Positions 8,937-18,300 of a stretch of 41,647 bases of DNA are shown here, in pieces. The translations under genes and the position numbers were made by a program. The stretch's first letter is position 1. Every line of letters begins with the position of its first letter. The notes beneath the pieces are model-generated. The model was given only the letters and a program-made list of their open reading frames with translations, did not search any database and was not told where the DNA came from. The stretch spans positions 1 to 41,647 of the forward strand of contig JAIFNG010000006.1 in assembly GCA_020047815.1 (NCBI GenBank), written 5' to 3'. This DNA is from Anaerolinea sp. (lineage in GTDB: Bacteria > Chloroflexota > Anaerolineae > Anaerolineales > Villigracilaceae).

Positions 8937-9575
8937 ATGACCACACGCACGAACGAAGCATGGCTGGCTGACCTGCGAGCTTCAGGCCCCGTACACGAAG
9001 ATGCCGTCAATGACCTGCGGGAGGTGATCCAAAAAGGATTGCCCTACGCCCTCACCCGCTGGCTGTCTTCAGATTCTCCGCTCTTTGAGCCGCTCGTTGA
9101 AGAGGTGACACAGGAGACTCTTTTACGTGTCCTCGATCAATTGAACACCTTTGAAGGCCGCAGTCTTTTCACCACCTGGGTGCACAAGATCGCCATCCGC
9201 CTTGCGTTGACCGAACTCCGCCGCAAGCGCTGGAGGGATTCCTCACTCGATGAATTATCCGAGAATGAAGATGCCCCCCCGCCCCCCGGTCTGCTCGCAG
9301 ATTCCCAGGCTTCCCCCGAATCTTCGGCTGAGCGCTCCGACATGTTCGCGCGTGTCCGCCGCATCCTGGAGGAGGAACTCACTCCCAAACAGCATCAGGC
9401 GCTCGTATTGCTTGGTTTGCAGGATGTCCCCATGGAAGAAGCCGCCCGGCGCATGAAGACCAACCGCAACGCGTTATATAAACTTTTGCACGATGCCCGC
9501 CTGCGTTTAAAAAGGCGCCTCGCGCTCGAAGACCTCACGCCGCAAGACCTTTTGATGGCTTTTGAGAACAAGTAA
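8937..9575 (+). CDS. ECF-type RNA polymerase sigma factor
   Basis: The 212-residue protein has a region 2 core (VEEVTQETLLRVLDQL and FTTWVHKIAIRLALTELRR, with the region 2.4 helix) and a region 4 helix-turn-helix near residues 150-190 (QDVPMEEAARRMKTNRNALYKLLHDARLRLKRRL). A polar linker rich in Pro and Glu joins them. It would direct RNA polymerase to a stress or envelope regulon. The next gene, 33 nt downstream, encodes a small protein with a zinc-type anti-sigma motif. Together they form a sigma/anti-sigma pair ending at a strong terminator. Confidence 0.92.
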   Translation: MTTRTNEAWLADLRASGPVHEDAVNDLREVIQKGLPYALTRWLSSDSPLFEPLVEEVTQETLLRVLDQLNTFEGRSLFTTWVHKIAIRLALTELRRKRWRDSSLDELSENEDAPPPPGLLADSQASPESSAERSDMFARVRRILEEELTPKQHQALVLLGLQDVPMEEAARRMKTNRNALYKLLHDARLRLKRRLALEDLTPQDLLMAFENK

Positions 9576-9608
9576 GATTAAGATTAGATTAATCGTCAAC
9601 TCTCTACG

Positions 9609-9893
9609 ATGAATATCAAAAACTTCTTCCAACAAATTAAGCATATTTTCCAACCTCAAGTCGAATTACAAGACGAGGTCATCGTCAAGTTTCTCCGGAT
9701 CCTTGAGGACGTGCGCGCCGAAGAAATGTCCTGTGATGATATGTTCAATCGCCTGGACGAATTTGTCGAAGCCGAAGTTCGATCCCAGGACGCCGAGAAA
9801 CTCATGCCGCTCATCCGCGAACACCTGGATATGTGTCATGAATGTGATGAGGAATACGAAGCGCTGTTGGATGTGCTGGAAAACACCAAATAA
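9609..9893 (+). CDS. Soluble ZAS-type anti-sigma factor candidate
   Basis: This 94-residue acidic protein ends with HLDMCHECDEEYEALL. Its His-x3-Cys-x2-Cys arrangement is the hallmark of zinc-binding anti-sigma (ZAS) domains. The start of the domain is helical (EVIVKFLRILEDVRAEEMSCDDMFNRLDEFV), as in proteins that clasp sigma region 2. There is no transmembrane segment, so it would be a cytoplasmic, possibly redox-sensing, regulator of the preceding sigma factor. The role is inferred from the motif and gene order. A clear ribosome site is not visible. Confidence 0.78.
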   Translation: MNIKNFFQQIKHIFQPQVELQDEVIVKFLRILEDVRAEEMSCDDMFNRLDEFVEAEVRSQDAEKLMPLIREHLDMCHECDEEYEALLDVLENTK

Positions 9894-9926
9894 AGAACGA
9901 CGGGTTTCGCTCCCGTCGTTCTTTTG
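9892..9926 (+). terminator. Strong intrinsic terminator
   Basis: A perfect 13-bp stem (9892-9904 with 9912-9924) with loop TTTCGCT ends in a short T run. It begins inside the stop codon of the anti-sigma gene. It separates the sigma/anti-sigma unit from the DNA-repair/hydrolase operon that follows. Confidence 0.9.
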
Positions 9927-9936
9927 AAATCAAAAC

Positions 9937-10626
9937 TTGAACCCACTCGACTCACTTAACCGGGAAATCATTCAATGCCGCAAATGCCCGCGCCTTGTGG
10001 AATGGCGTGAGGAAGTTGCGCAGGTAAAACGCAAGGCGTACCAGGACCACGACTACTGGGGTAAACCTGTCCCCGGTTTTGGAGACCCGCAGGCGAGGGT
10101 GCTGGTGGTGGGACTGGCCCCCGGAGCGCATGGTTCCAATCGCACAGGTCGTCAATTCACAGGAGATGCATCGGGCGGCTTTCTGTTTCCCGCCCTGCAC
10201 CGTGCCGGGTTCGCAAATCAGGCCGGAGCTGAATCCAGGAACGACGGGCTTATCCTGAAGGATATGTACATCACAGCAGCGGGACGTTGTGCGCCGCCGG
10301 ATAACAAGCCGGACCCCGTCGAGTTGAACACCTGCCAGCCGTACCTCGAACGTGAATTAAATATCCTCCAGCCTAAACTCATCGTCTGCCTGGGTAAGAT
10401 CGCCTTTGACAGGATCCTCAAAATATTTCAAGCGCGCGGTTTGAAATTTTCGCACGGCGCGCTGTATTCCATTGAAAATCCAGCATTCACGCCAGGTGCT
10501 CATCCCGTGTCCCTGCTATGCTCCTATCACCCCAGCCAGCAAAACACTCTGACTGGAAAATTGACGGTAAAAATGTTTGACGAAATTTGGGAAAAAGCAA
10601 AAGAACTCGTAAACCAGGACGGATAA
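9937..10626 (+). CDS. Type-5 uracil-DNA glycosylase (UDGb)
   Basis: The 229-residue enzyme excises uracil and deaminated bases from DNA. C14 and C17 (CRKC), C118 and C133 fit the four ligands of the iron-sulfur cluster. GLAPGAHGSNRTGR (59-72) is the family 4/5 active-site loop, with Ala-Pro-Gly-Ala rather than the Glu of family 4, pointing to family 5. HPSQQNTLTG (198-207) is the C-terminal DNA-contacting loop. The start is TTG: an in-frame stop at 9925 leaves no upstream alternative, and the alignment-like N terminus begins here. Only 10 bp separate it from the preceding terminator. Confidence 0.92.
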   Translation: MNPLDSLNREIIQCRKCPRLVEWREEVAQVKRKAYQDHDYWGKPVPGFGDPQARVLVVGLAPGAHGSNRTGRQFTGDASGGFLFPALHRAGFANQAGAESRNDGLILKDMYITAAGRCAPPDNKPDPVELNTCQPYLERELNILQPKLIVCLGKIAFDRILKIFQARGLKFSHGALYSIENPAFTPGAHPVSLLCSYHPSQQNTLTGKLTVKMFDEIWEKAKELVNQDG

Positions 10627-10628
10627 GG

Positions 10629-11372
10629 TTGAAAAAAATAAACTTTAAATTAATCGCCGCCATCGTAGCGGCGGGGCTGCTGATCGCCATCGGCGCATTT
10701 GTGGTTTGGGCGAACGATGCCTACCCCCCAGGTGAACCAGCCCTGCAGGCTTTGACCAGTGACACACTGGTGAATGTAAAACTTGAATCTGGAGTCTACA
10801 CCTTCACACCAGTGAACACCGCGCCTGCCCTGGGTTTTATCTTTTACCCCGGCGGCCGGGTGGACTATCGCGCCTACGCCCCGGTCTTGCGGATGATCGC
10901 TGAAAAGGGTTATTTCGTCGCGCTTTTACCCGCGCCTTTGAACCTGGCTTTTTTTGATATCAATGCCGCGGAGCCTGTCCTGGCCCAACATCCTGAAATA
11001 ACACAGTGGGTTGTCAGCGGGCATTCCCTCGGCGGTGTTGCCGCTTCTGTGTTTGCCAAAGACCACCTCGCTCAATTGGATGGTCTGGTATTTTTTGCCT
11101 CATACCCCGCCGATGATTCACTCAAGCAGGCGGATATCAAGGTGCTTTCGATCTATGGCACCCGGGATATGGCAGGCGTGGAAAAATTCGAAGAGACCAA
11201 ATCCCTGCTGTCCACCGATACCCAATACGTCGTCATCGAAGGCGGCAACCATGCCCAGTTCGGGTCATACGGACCCCAGGCTGGAGACAACCAGGCAGCG
11301 ATCTCCGCTGAAGAACAGTGGACCCAGGTTACAACTGCAACCCTTGAATTCTTAAAGGAATTGGAACGATAG
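10629..11372 (+). CDS. Membrane-anchored alpha/beta hydrolase
   Basis: The 247-residue protein starts with a single hydrophobic helix (about residues 5-28), followed by an alpha/beta-hydrolase domain probably outside the membrane. The nucleophile elbow GHSLGG is at 131-136 (S133); D180 in YGTRDM and H208 in GGNHAQ complete a plausible triad. It resembles the dienelactone-hydrolase-like PF12695 group. TTG 10629, just after the UDG stop and preceded by AGGA, is favoured; a longer in-frame start at TTG 10587 would overlap the UDG gene by 40 bp. The substrate is unknown. Confidence 0.85.
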   Translation: MKKINFKLIAAIVAAGLLIAIGAFVVWANDAYPPGEPALQALTSDTLVNVKLESGVYTFTPVNTAPALGFIFYPGGRVDYRAYAPVLRMIAEKGYFVALLPAPLNLAFFDINAAEPVLAQHPEITQWVVSGHSLGGVAASVFAKDHLAQLDGLVFFASYPADDSLKQADIKVLSIYGTRDMAGVEKFEETKSLLSTDTQYVVIEGGNHAQFGSYGPQAGDNQAAISAEEQWTQVTTATLEFLKELER

Positions 11373-11379
11373 AATCAAA

Positions 11380-12348
11380 ATGAAGCGCTTGAAAAAAGTT
11401 GTTTTGATCCTTTTCACCCTGCTTTGCATCACTGCCCTGGTCGGACCTTTTCTTGTGCCGGTATCCGTGCTCGATGGCCTGCGTTCTGAAATGGAATTTG
11501 CCGATCCCGACAGCAAATTCATCGAAGTCAACGATGTCACCATTCATTACAAGGAAATGGGATCAGGCACAGCGACCTTTATCCTGCTGCATGGGTTTGG
11601 TACAGGCGTCTATTCATGGCGCGAAGTGATGGATGACCTTTCACAATATGGACGTGTGATCGCCTATGACCGTCCTGCCTTCGGCTTGACAGAACGTCCA
11701 ATGCCGGAGGATTGGAGCGGGAATCCGTATGGCATGAAAGCCAATATCGAACTTTTGCGCGGATTGATGGATGCGCTCAAAATTGAAAAGGCGGTCCTGG
11801 TCGGCAACTCGGCAGGCGGCGGGGTCTCGACGGCGTTTGGACTGGAATATCCTCAAAGAGTGGCATCCCTGATATTGGTGGACCCAGGTGTCGGCGGCGG
11901 AAGGGGTCCGCAGTTCCCCGCCTGGGCGCTGCCTCTAATGTGGACTCCGCAAATGCGGCATATCGGTCAGCTGATGATGCGCGATATCCAGCAGACTCTG
12001 CCCCAGACCATTCAGCGCGAATGGTTCGACCAGACAAAATTGACGGATGAGATCAAACAACAGCCTTTGGAAATATTTCAGATCAAAAATTGGGATCGCG
12101 CGTTTTACGAACTAACCTTCGCGCCCGCCTACCCTGAACTGCGCCCCTTGCTTCCGCAATTAGGCGTGCCGGTTTTCATTGTGGCAGGCGCTGAAGACCG
12201 GCTGATCCGTTCATGGTATTTTGAAGCCATCAGCACGGAGATCCCAAATGCAAAACTCAGCCTGATCGCCGGTTGTGGACATGTGCCGCACGAGGAATGT
12301 CCCGGTGAATTTATGAATGAAGTTGTAAACTATATACAGGAAAACTAA
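11380..12348 (+). CDS. Alpha/beta-fold hydrolase with N-terminal membrane helix
   Basis: This 322-residue protein has a hydrophobic segment at residues 7-30 and then a classical alpha/beta-hydrolase fold. The oxyanion motif HGFG is at 71-74, the nucleophile elbow GNSAGG at 142-147 (S144), the acid D273 in GAEDRL, and H301 in GCGHVPHEE. It is only 7 bp downstream of another anchored hydrolase but is not a recent duplicate, since the elbows and lengths differ. Esterase, lipase or haloperoxidase-like chemistry is possible; the sequence does not decide. Confidence 0.88.
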   Translation: MKRLKKVVLILFTLLCITALVGPFLVPVSVLDGLRSEMEFADPDSKFIEVNDVTIHYKEMGSGTATFILLHGFGTGVYSWREVMDDLSQYGRVIAYDRPAFGLTERPMPEDWSGNPYGMKANIELLRGLMDALKIEKAVLVGNSAGGGVSTAFGLEYPQRVASLILVDPGVGGGRGPQFPAWALPLMWTPQMRHIGQLMMRDIQQTLPQTIQREWFDQTKLTDEIKQQPLEIFQIKNWDRAFYELTFAPAYPELRPLLPQLGVPVFIVAGAEDRLIRSWYFEAISTEIPNAKLSLIAGCGHVPHEECPGEFMNEVVNYIQEN

Positions 12349-12372
12349 CCTGTTTATTTTGGAGAGATACAC

Positions 12373-12855
12373 ATGAAAACAGACATCATTACCCCCGGCG
12401 AACCCGCCCCTGATTTTGAACTGGAAGACCTCAATGGAAATCCCGTCCGCCTTTCCAGTTACCGTGGAAGTAAACCGGTTGTGCTTGCCTTCCTGCGCGG
12501 ATTTATGTGACCCTACTGCCGCGCGCAGTTGGCGCGTATGAGAGATGGTTATTCCGAGTTCACTGCACGCGGTGCAGAAATTCTGGCGATCGGTCTCGAC
12601 AGCAAAAGCTCGTTCGAGGCGCATTGGAAAAAAGAGAATATCCCCTACATTGGCCTGTCTGATCCCAAAGCCATCGTACCCCGCATGTACCGCCAGGAAG
12701 TCAATCTTTTCAAATTGGGTCGAATGCCGCTGAACTGTGTGGTGGATACCGAAGGAAGGATCCGCTATGTTCACTATGGCTCGAACATGACCGACATTCC
12801 GGACAATGAGATATTCCTCAACGTAATAGACCAGATCAACGCCTCATCCAATTAG
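12373..12855 (+). CDS. Peroxiredoxin-like selenoprotein (UGA read as Sec, residue 46)
   Basis: Read through one in-frame TGA (12508-12510), the gene encodes 160 residues of an AhpC/TSA, thioredoxin-fold protein. The N terminus ([29 protein letters not shown]) leads into U46-P-Y-C49-R, where relatives have Cys-Pro-Tyr-Cys. The remaining 114 codons stay in frame and in family ([39 protein letters not shown]). GGAGAG at 12361-12366 gives a good ribosome site, and the TAG stop lies one base before the next ATG, as expected for a functional operon member. The likely role is thiol-based peroxide or disulfide reduction. A nonsense mutation or sequencing error is the alternative. Confidence 0.82.
12508..12538 (+). 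promoter_or_regulatory. UGA codon with candidate bacterial SECIS hairpin
   Basis: Immediately after the TGA, CGCGC at 12520-12524 pairs perfectly with GCGCG at 12532-12536. The 7-nt loop GCAGTTG can be tightened by a C-G pair to a four-base AGTT apex containing the G-U typical of SelB-binding hairpins. The stem begins about 10 nt after the UGA, within the range seen for bacterial SECIS elements. The fold was done by eye; the energy was not calculated. Confidence 0.55.
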
Positions 12856-12856
12856 C

Positions 12857-13900
12857 ATGACAATTGGACGCATAGCATTTCTTGGCTCAGGCGAAACCTC
12901 CCTGGCGGGCGGGCGCATTTTTGAATCACTGGCCCGCCTCATTCCCGATCCCCTGCGCATCGCCGTCATGGAAACGACTGCCGGCTTTGAGCTGAACTCC
13001 TATCAAGTCGCAGGGCGGGTTGCAGAGTTCCTTCAGACCCGCCTGCAAAATTACAAACCGAGCATCGACATTATCCCTGCCCGCAAAAAGGGGACAGAGT
13101 TTAGCCCGGATAACATGGAAATATTAAAGTCCCTGCTCACTGCCAATATCATTTTCATGGGACCTGGCAGTCCCAGCTATGCAGTCCGGCAATTGGAAGG
13201 CTCGCTGGCATGGGACATCATCCGTGCGCGGCACAGACTCGGTGCCACCCTGATCTTTGCGTCCGCCGCCACCATTTCCATTGGCGCCTGGGCACTGCCG
13301 GTTTATGAAGTGTATAAAGTGGGCGAGGATGTGCACACCAAACGTGGCCTTGACCTGTTTGCAGATTATGGCTTAAACCTGTCCTGTGTGCCGCATTGGA
13401 ATAATGCCGACGGCGGCATAGACCTGGATACCAGCCGGTGTTTTTTTGGCATGGAGCGCTTTGAACAGTGGCGAAGCCTGTTACCTCCGGAGAACATTGT
13501 CCTCGGGCTGGACGAACATTCAGGTGTGATCCTGGATTTCGAAGCGGCTTGTTGTGAAGTGAGCGGTGTCAGCTCGGTTTCGGTCTTGAAATCAAATGGC
13601 ATGGATATTCACCCCTCAGGCGTAAAATTCCCGCTCAGCGAACTGGGTCAATTTTCTCCCCCGGCATCCATCGGGCAGGGTCTTCACCCGGAAATTCTGG
13701 AGATGGTGCTCAATGCGTCAAAAGCAGAAGAGGAAGGGGATGCGCCGCCCGCCGAAGTCCTTGCGCTGCTCGAACAGCGGAAAGATGTCCGCAATAAAAA
13801 AGACTTTGCCGCCTCAGATGGATTGCGCGATCAGATCTCCTCCCTGGGCTGGACCGTACAAGACAGCAAAGAGGGGCAAAAACTGGTCAGGAAAACATGA
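12857..13900 (+). CDS. Peptidase S51/cyanophycinase-like protein with CysS-like C-terminal tail
   Basis: The 347-residue protein combines two parts. Residues 1-270 look like a class-I glutamine-amidotransferase-like S51 domain: [10 protein letters not shown] at the N terminus, [10 protein letters not shown] (101-110), a possible nucleophile serine in FASAAT (134-139), HWNN (180-183) and GLDEHSG (217-223). Residues 299-343 match the C-terminal end of cysteinyl-tRNA synthetase ([19 protein letters not shown], then LRDQI and a final EGQKL). The catalytic core of CysS is absent. It starts 1 nt after the selenoprotein stop and closes the operon. Function is not established; the domain calls are pattern-based. 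Confidence 0.75.
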   Translation: MTIGRIAFLGSGETSLAGGRIFESLARLIPDPLRIAVMETTAGFELNSYQVAGRVAEFLQTRLQNYKPSIDIIPARKKGTEFSPDNMEILKSLLTANIIFMGPGSPSYAVRQLEGSLAWDIIRARHRLGATLIFASAATISIGAWALPVYEVYKVGEDVHTKRGLDLFADYGLNLSCVPHWNNADGGIDLDTSRCFFGMERFEQWRSLLPPENIVLGLDEHSGVILDFEAACCEVSGVSSVSVLKSNGMDIHPSGVKFPLSELGQFSPPASIGQGLHPEILEMVLNASKAEEEGDAPPAEVLALLEQRKDVRNKKDFAASDGLRDQISSLGWTVQDSKEGQKLVRKT

Positions 13901-13905
13901 ACAGT

Positions 13906-13940
13906 AAGACCGTAATTACAAAAGTATTACGGTCTTTTTT
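13906..13940 (+). terminator. Intrinsic terminator
   Basis: An 11-bp perfect stem (13906-13916 with 13926-13936) ends in a run of six T. It closes the operon running from the glycosylase to the S51-like gene. Confidence 0.9.
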
Positions 13941-14010
13941 ATTCGCCCTCATCCGCCTCCCCCCGCCCTCTACTTTGCGATAAAATAGAATCTGATCAAG
14001 GAGATTTATT

Positions 14011-15306
14011 ATGCGCGCGGTGGACATCATTATCAAAAAACGCGATAAACAGGAATTGACCTCACAGGAGATCGATTTCTTTATCCAGGGATTTAGCAAT
14101 GGGGACATTCCCGATTATCAGGCATCTGCTTTTGCAATGGCAATTGTACTAAATGGTATGACCCCCTTTGAAACGGCAGATCTGACGCTTGCCATGGCAC
14201 GTTCCGGACAGGTGCTTGACCTTTCCAAAGTGGTCGATATCGCAGTGGATAAACACTCCTCAGGCGGCGTCGGAGACAAGACCAGCATCTCGGTCATGCC
14301 GATGGTTGCGGCTTGCGGCTTGCCCGTTGGCAAAATGTCAGGCCGCGGACTTGGGTTTAGCGGCGGCACACTTGACAAACTGGAATCCATTCCCGGTTAC
14401 CGTGTGGATCTGACCACCGATGAATTCATACAACAGTTAAAGGATAAAGGGATCGTACTCACAGGTCAGTCTCTTGACCTCGCGCCTGCCGATGGAAAAA
14501 TGTACGCCCTGCGCGACGTAACAGGCACCGTGCCATCCATGCCGCTGATCGCATCCTCCATCATGTGTAAGAAGATCGCATCAGGCGCGCAAGCCATCGT
14601 ATTGGATGTCAAGACAGGTCTCGGCGCATTCATGCAAACCCTGGATGAAGCCCGCGAACTCGGTCAGTTAATGGTCGATATTGGGCGCCTGGCAGGCCGC
14701 AAAACCGTTGCCCTGCTATCAGACATGAACCAGCCTTTGGGCTCGGCGGTGGGTAACGCGCTTGAGTTGATCGAAGCCGTTGGACTTTTACACGGGCATG
14801 CCCCCGCTGATTATTATGAGCACTGCCTGCATGTCGCCGCGCACGTGCTGGTTCTTGGTCAGCGCGCCAAAACTCTGGACGAAGGACGCGCCATGGCTGA
14901 AAAGTGCATTGCAAATGGCAGCGCGCTTGAAAAATTCCGCGTGCTGGTTCAGGCGCAGGGCGGCGATGTTTCATATGTGGATGATATATCCAAATTCACG
15001 TCCGCAAAATATGTGCAAGTGATACCTGCCCCGCGGAGCGGATACATCTCGCAGGTCCATGCCAGGATCGTGGGTGAAGCATCAGTGGCTCTCGGTGCAG
15101 GGCGATACCGAAAGAGCGACCCCATTGATCACGCTGTTGGGTTCCTGATCCAAAAGAAAGTGGGGGATAAAGTTGAAACAGGCCAGCCTTTATTTGAGAT
15201 CCACGCCAACGATGAGGCAAAACTTGCAGAAGCAGCTCAAAGTGTGCTGTCGGCATATGGTTTTAGCGATGAATTCGTACCGCCACTCCCGCTATTTTAC
15301 GAGTAA
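14011..15306 (+). CDS. pdp: Pyrimidine-nucleoside (thymidine) phosphorylase
   Basis: This 431-residue enzyme phosphorolyses thymidine or uridine to the base and (deoxy)ribose 1-phosphate, a cytoplasmic salvage step. The family signature KHSSGGVGDKTS is at 81-92 (Lys/Ser/Thr phosphate contacts), and SGRGLGFSGGTLDKLE follows at about 108. The all-alpha N-terminal, central alpha/beta and C-terminal alpha/beta (EDPIDHAVGF-like) domains are all present at full length. AAGGAG at 13999-14004 supports the ATG. Bacterial PDP (pyrimidine-specific, broad) and DeoA (thymidine-specific) are hard to tell apart; the roughly 430-residue length fits either. Confidence 0.93.
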   Translation: MRAVDIIIKKRDKQELTSQEIDFFIQGFSNGDIPDYQASAFAMAIVLNGMTPFETADLTLAMARSGQVLDLSKVVDIAVDKHSSGGVGDKTSISVMPMVAACGLPVGKMSGRGLGFSGGTLDKLESIPGYRVDLTTDEFIQQLKDKGIVLTGQSLDLAPADGKMYALRDVTGTVPSMPLIASSIMCKKIASGAQAIVLDVKTGLGAFMQTLDEARELGQLMVDIGRLAGRKTVALLSDMNQPLGSAVGNALELIEAVGLLHGHAPADYYEHCLHVAAHVLVLGQRAKTLDEGRAMAEKCIANGSALEKFRVLVQAQGGDVSYVDDISKFTSAKYVQVIPAPRSGYISQVHARIVGEASVALGAGRYRKSDPIDHAVGFLIQKKVGDKVETGQPLFEIHANDEAKLAEAAQSVLSAYGFSDEFVPPLPLFYE

Positions 15307-15365
15307 AATAGTGTATATTCTTGTAAATTAACTAAGAATCAGAATCACATCATAGGAAAACGGCA

Positions 15366-18300
15366 ATGGCAAAAGTTTCTTTAAGAATTTACAATCGTGA
15401 GATCGAAAGCCTCATTGACCAGGGACTTATCAATGAAGCAATTGCGCATTGTCACCATATACTACAAACATTTCCCAAACATTTGGCAACCTACCGCCTG
15501 CTTGGCAAGGCACATCTTGAATTAAAGCACTTTGCTGAGGCGGTGGATGTTTTCGGACGCGTCTTAATGGCGGTCCCGGATGATTTTGTTTCCCATGTCG
15601 GCATGAGCATTGTCTGCGACGAGCAGAACAAACTGGACGATGCCATCTGGCATATGCAGCGCGCCTTCGAATCACAACCATCCAATGCCGCAATTCAAGG
15701 GGAACTGCAAAGATTGTACGGACGCCGTGACGGCATGGAACCGCCCAAGGTCCGCATGACACGCGGCGCGCTTGCCCATATGTATGTGCAGGGCGAGTTA
15801 TATCCACAAGCCATTGCAGAAGTCCGCGCTGTTCTCCAGGAAGATGCCGAGCGCGCAGACATGCAGGTATTGCTGGCGCATGCATACTTCCACAGCGGTC
15901 AAAAAGCAGAGGCGTCTGATATCTGCGCCCAATTGCTTAAGCGCTATGAGTATTGCCTGGATGCGAATCGGATCATGGTTGACCTTTTACCCGCACCTGC
16001 CAGTGCCGCTGAAAGCTCTGTCTACCGCCTGCGGGTGGAAGAGCTGGATCCATACACTGCCTATGCCAAGGGTTCCATATTCTCGTCCAGTGAAATTGCC
16101 GACAATACGATCAGTCTGGAAAAACTGGAATACAAAGGCGGGGAAGAAAAAGATTTGCAGAATTGGAGTCCATCGCTCGGGCTTGACAGCGGCGTCTCTG
16201 CCGCAGCCGCCTCACAGGTCGTTGAATTAAACAACAATGAGATCCCTGATTTCCTGCGAGAAGCCGGCTGGGGCGAAGCGAAATCTGCTGAACAACCCGT
16301 CTCATTATTTGATGAAGAGTCTGGCGACAGCCTCACCCCGGCGGATATTCCCGATTGGCTCAAGGATCAAGCGCCTGTCTCTGACGCTTCCTCCACCAAG
16401 CCCGAACCTCAAACCGAAACTGGACAGTCACTCGACATTCCAGAATGGCTGTTGGACCAAACCTCTGATGCCGCCCAGACCGACAATATTCCCGATTGGC
16501 TAAAGGATACCCCCTCACAACCTGCATCTGAATCCGCGCCGGCTGACATTGCCCCCATCCTGCTCGGCAGCCTGGATGACAACCAACCTGCTGAACCCGC
16601 GCAACCTGCAGAAGAGGAATTTATCCCCGACTGGCTGGGTAAGTTAGACGAGACACCTGCTGTTGAATTTGCACAAGAAAGCAACACCCCTGACTCCTTG
16701 AGCAGGCTGGATGACAAGCAGCCTGTTGAACCCGTACAAGAGGGCAACGTCCCCGACTGGTTGAGCGGACTGGATGAAAAGAAAGCCGTGGAGCCTGCCC
16801 AGGAAAGCAATATTGAAGACTGGCTAAGTAAACTGGATGAGACATCCGCCGTTGAACTCGAACAGGAGAGCAACATCCCTGCCTGGTTGGGCGGGTTGGA
16901 TGGAAAGAACACTGAGGAGCCTGTACAGGAAAGCAGCATTGATGATTGGCTAAGTAAATTGGACGAACTGCCAGCCATTGAACCTGCCCAGGAAAGCAGC
17001 CTTCCCGACTGGTTGGGCGGACTGGATGAAAAGAAAACCGTTGAACCAGTACAGGAAAATAGTGTTGAAGATTGGCTGAGTAAATTGGACGAGACACCAG
17101 CCGTTGAACCTACACAAGAGAGTACCCTCCCCGACTGGCTGGGCGGCCTGGACGACAAGAAAGCCGCTGAACCTGTTCAGGAAAGTAGTGTTGAAGATTG
17201 GCTGACTAAAATGGACGACACCGAAGCCGTTGAGCCTGCGCAAGCAGCAGACAACCTTCCCGACTGGCTGAGCGGTCTCGAATCCAAAGATGAAGAACCT
17301 GCCGCGATATCCGCATCGGTTGATAGCCTGGGGACGACTGCCCAGGAACAGGATGATGCCGTGGCATGGCTTGAATCTCTCGCCGCCAAACATGGCGCCA
17401 AACCCGAAGAAATGGTCACCGATCCGGACAAACGCAGCGAGACCCCGCCCGAATGGGTTTCAAAGGCACAGAACCTGGATCAAGTGACTCCCGCCGCATC
17501 GGTTGAAAGCCTGGGGTCAACCGCCCAGGAACAGGATGATGCCGTGGCATGGCTTGAATCTCTTGCCGCCAAACATGGCGCCAAACCCGAAGAAATGGTC
17601 ACAGATCCGAACAAACGCAGCGAAACCCCGCCAGATTGGGTTTCACAGGCGCAATCGATCGGAGAAGCTAAATCCACGCCTGCCGGGCAGGCCGAAAAAC
17701 AGGAACCCGAAACAGTTGACTACCCGCAAATCATCGATGAGCAGTTCGTCGCCGATTTTGAGAACGCCGCCCGGACCGCGCCTGCCACAGACGAAACAAG
17801 TGCCTGGTTCCGCAATCTTAAAAATGAAGAAAAACCGGAACAACCCCTCAGCACCTCACAGAACATTCCCGAATGGCTGCGCGAACCGGAATCGGAACCC
17901 GAAAAACCTGAATGGCTGGCTGATGCTCAACCGGAAACCAGTTCATCCTTTGACCAATTGGAATTAGAAAAACCGGAATTAGATGAACATAAATCTGACA
18001 TGCCAGGCTGGTTAAGTGCTGCCGAAAAGGATGCCGTACCGCAGGAAACCGCCGCCTATCAGGAAACGACTGAACCTGAAAGTGATCTGGCACAATGGCT
18101 CAACAGCCTGGACGACGAACCCGGTCTTCCATTTGATAACCTGCCCACCACACCTGACTCACTTCTATTTTCGGCTCAATCTTCCCGGGTTGAGAAAAAA
18201 ACAAAAGAGACCGAACCGGCTGCAGAAAGATCAGATCTGCCCGAATGGATCACCAATGTCGAACAACCGACCATGGAGCCGGTGGAAGCTGTAGCTGAAG

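Noticed and set aside
12529..12855. A separate small gene starting after the TGA at 12508
   Set aside because: It would start inside a thioredoxin fold, lacks a ribosome site, and the upstream 45 codons encode the missing N terminus in the same frame. One gene with UGA read as Sec explains it better.
16409..17158. 249-codon minus-strand frame rich in Ser
   Set aside because: It is the complement of the PDWL tandem repeats; the repeated pattern keeps the frame open artificially.
16620..17656. CRISPR-like array
   Set aside because: The repeats are contiguous coding units of 63 bp without unique spacers and keep the reading frame.
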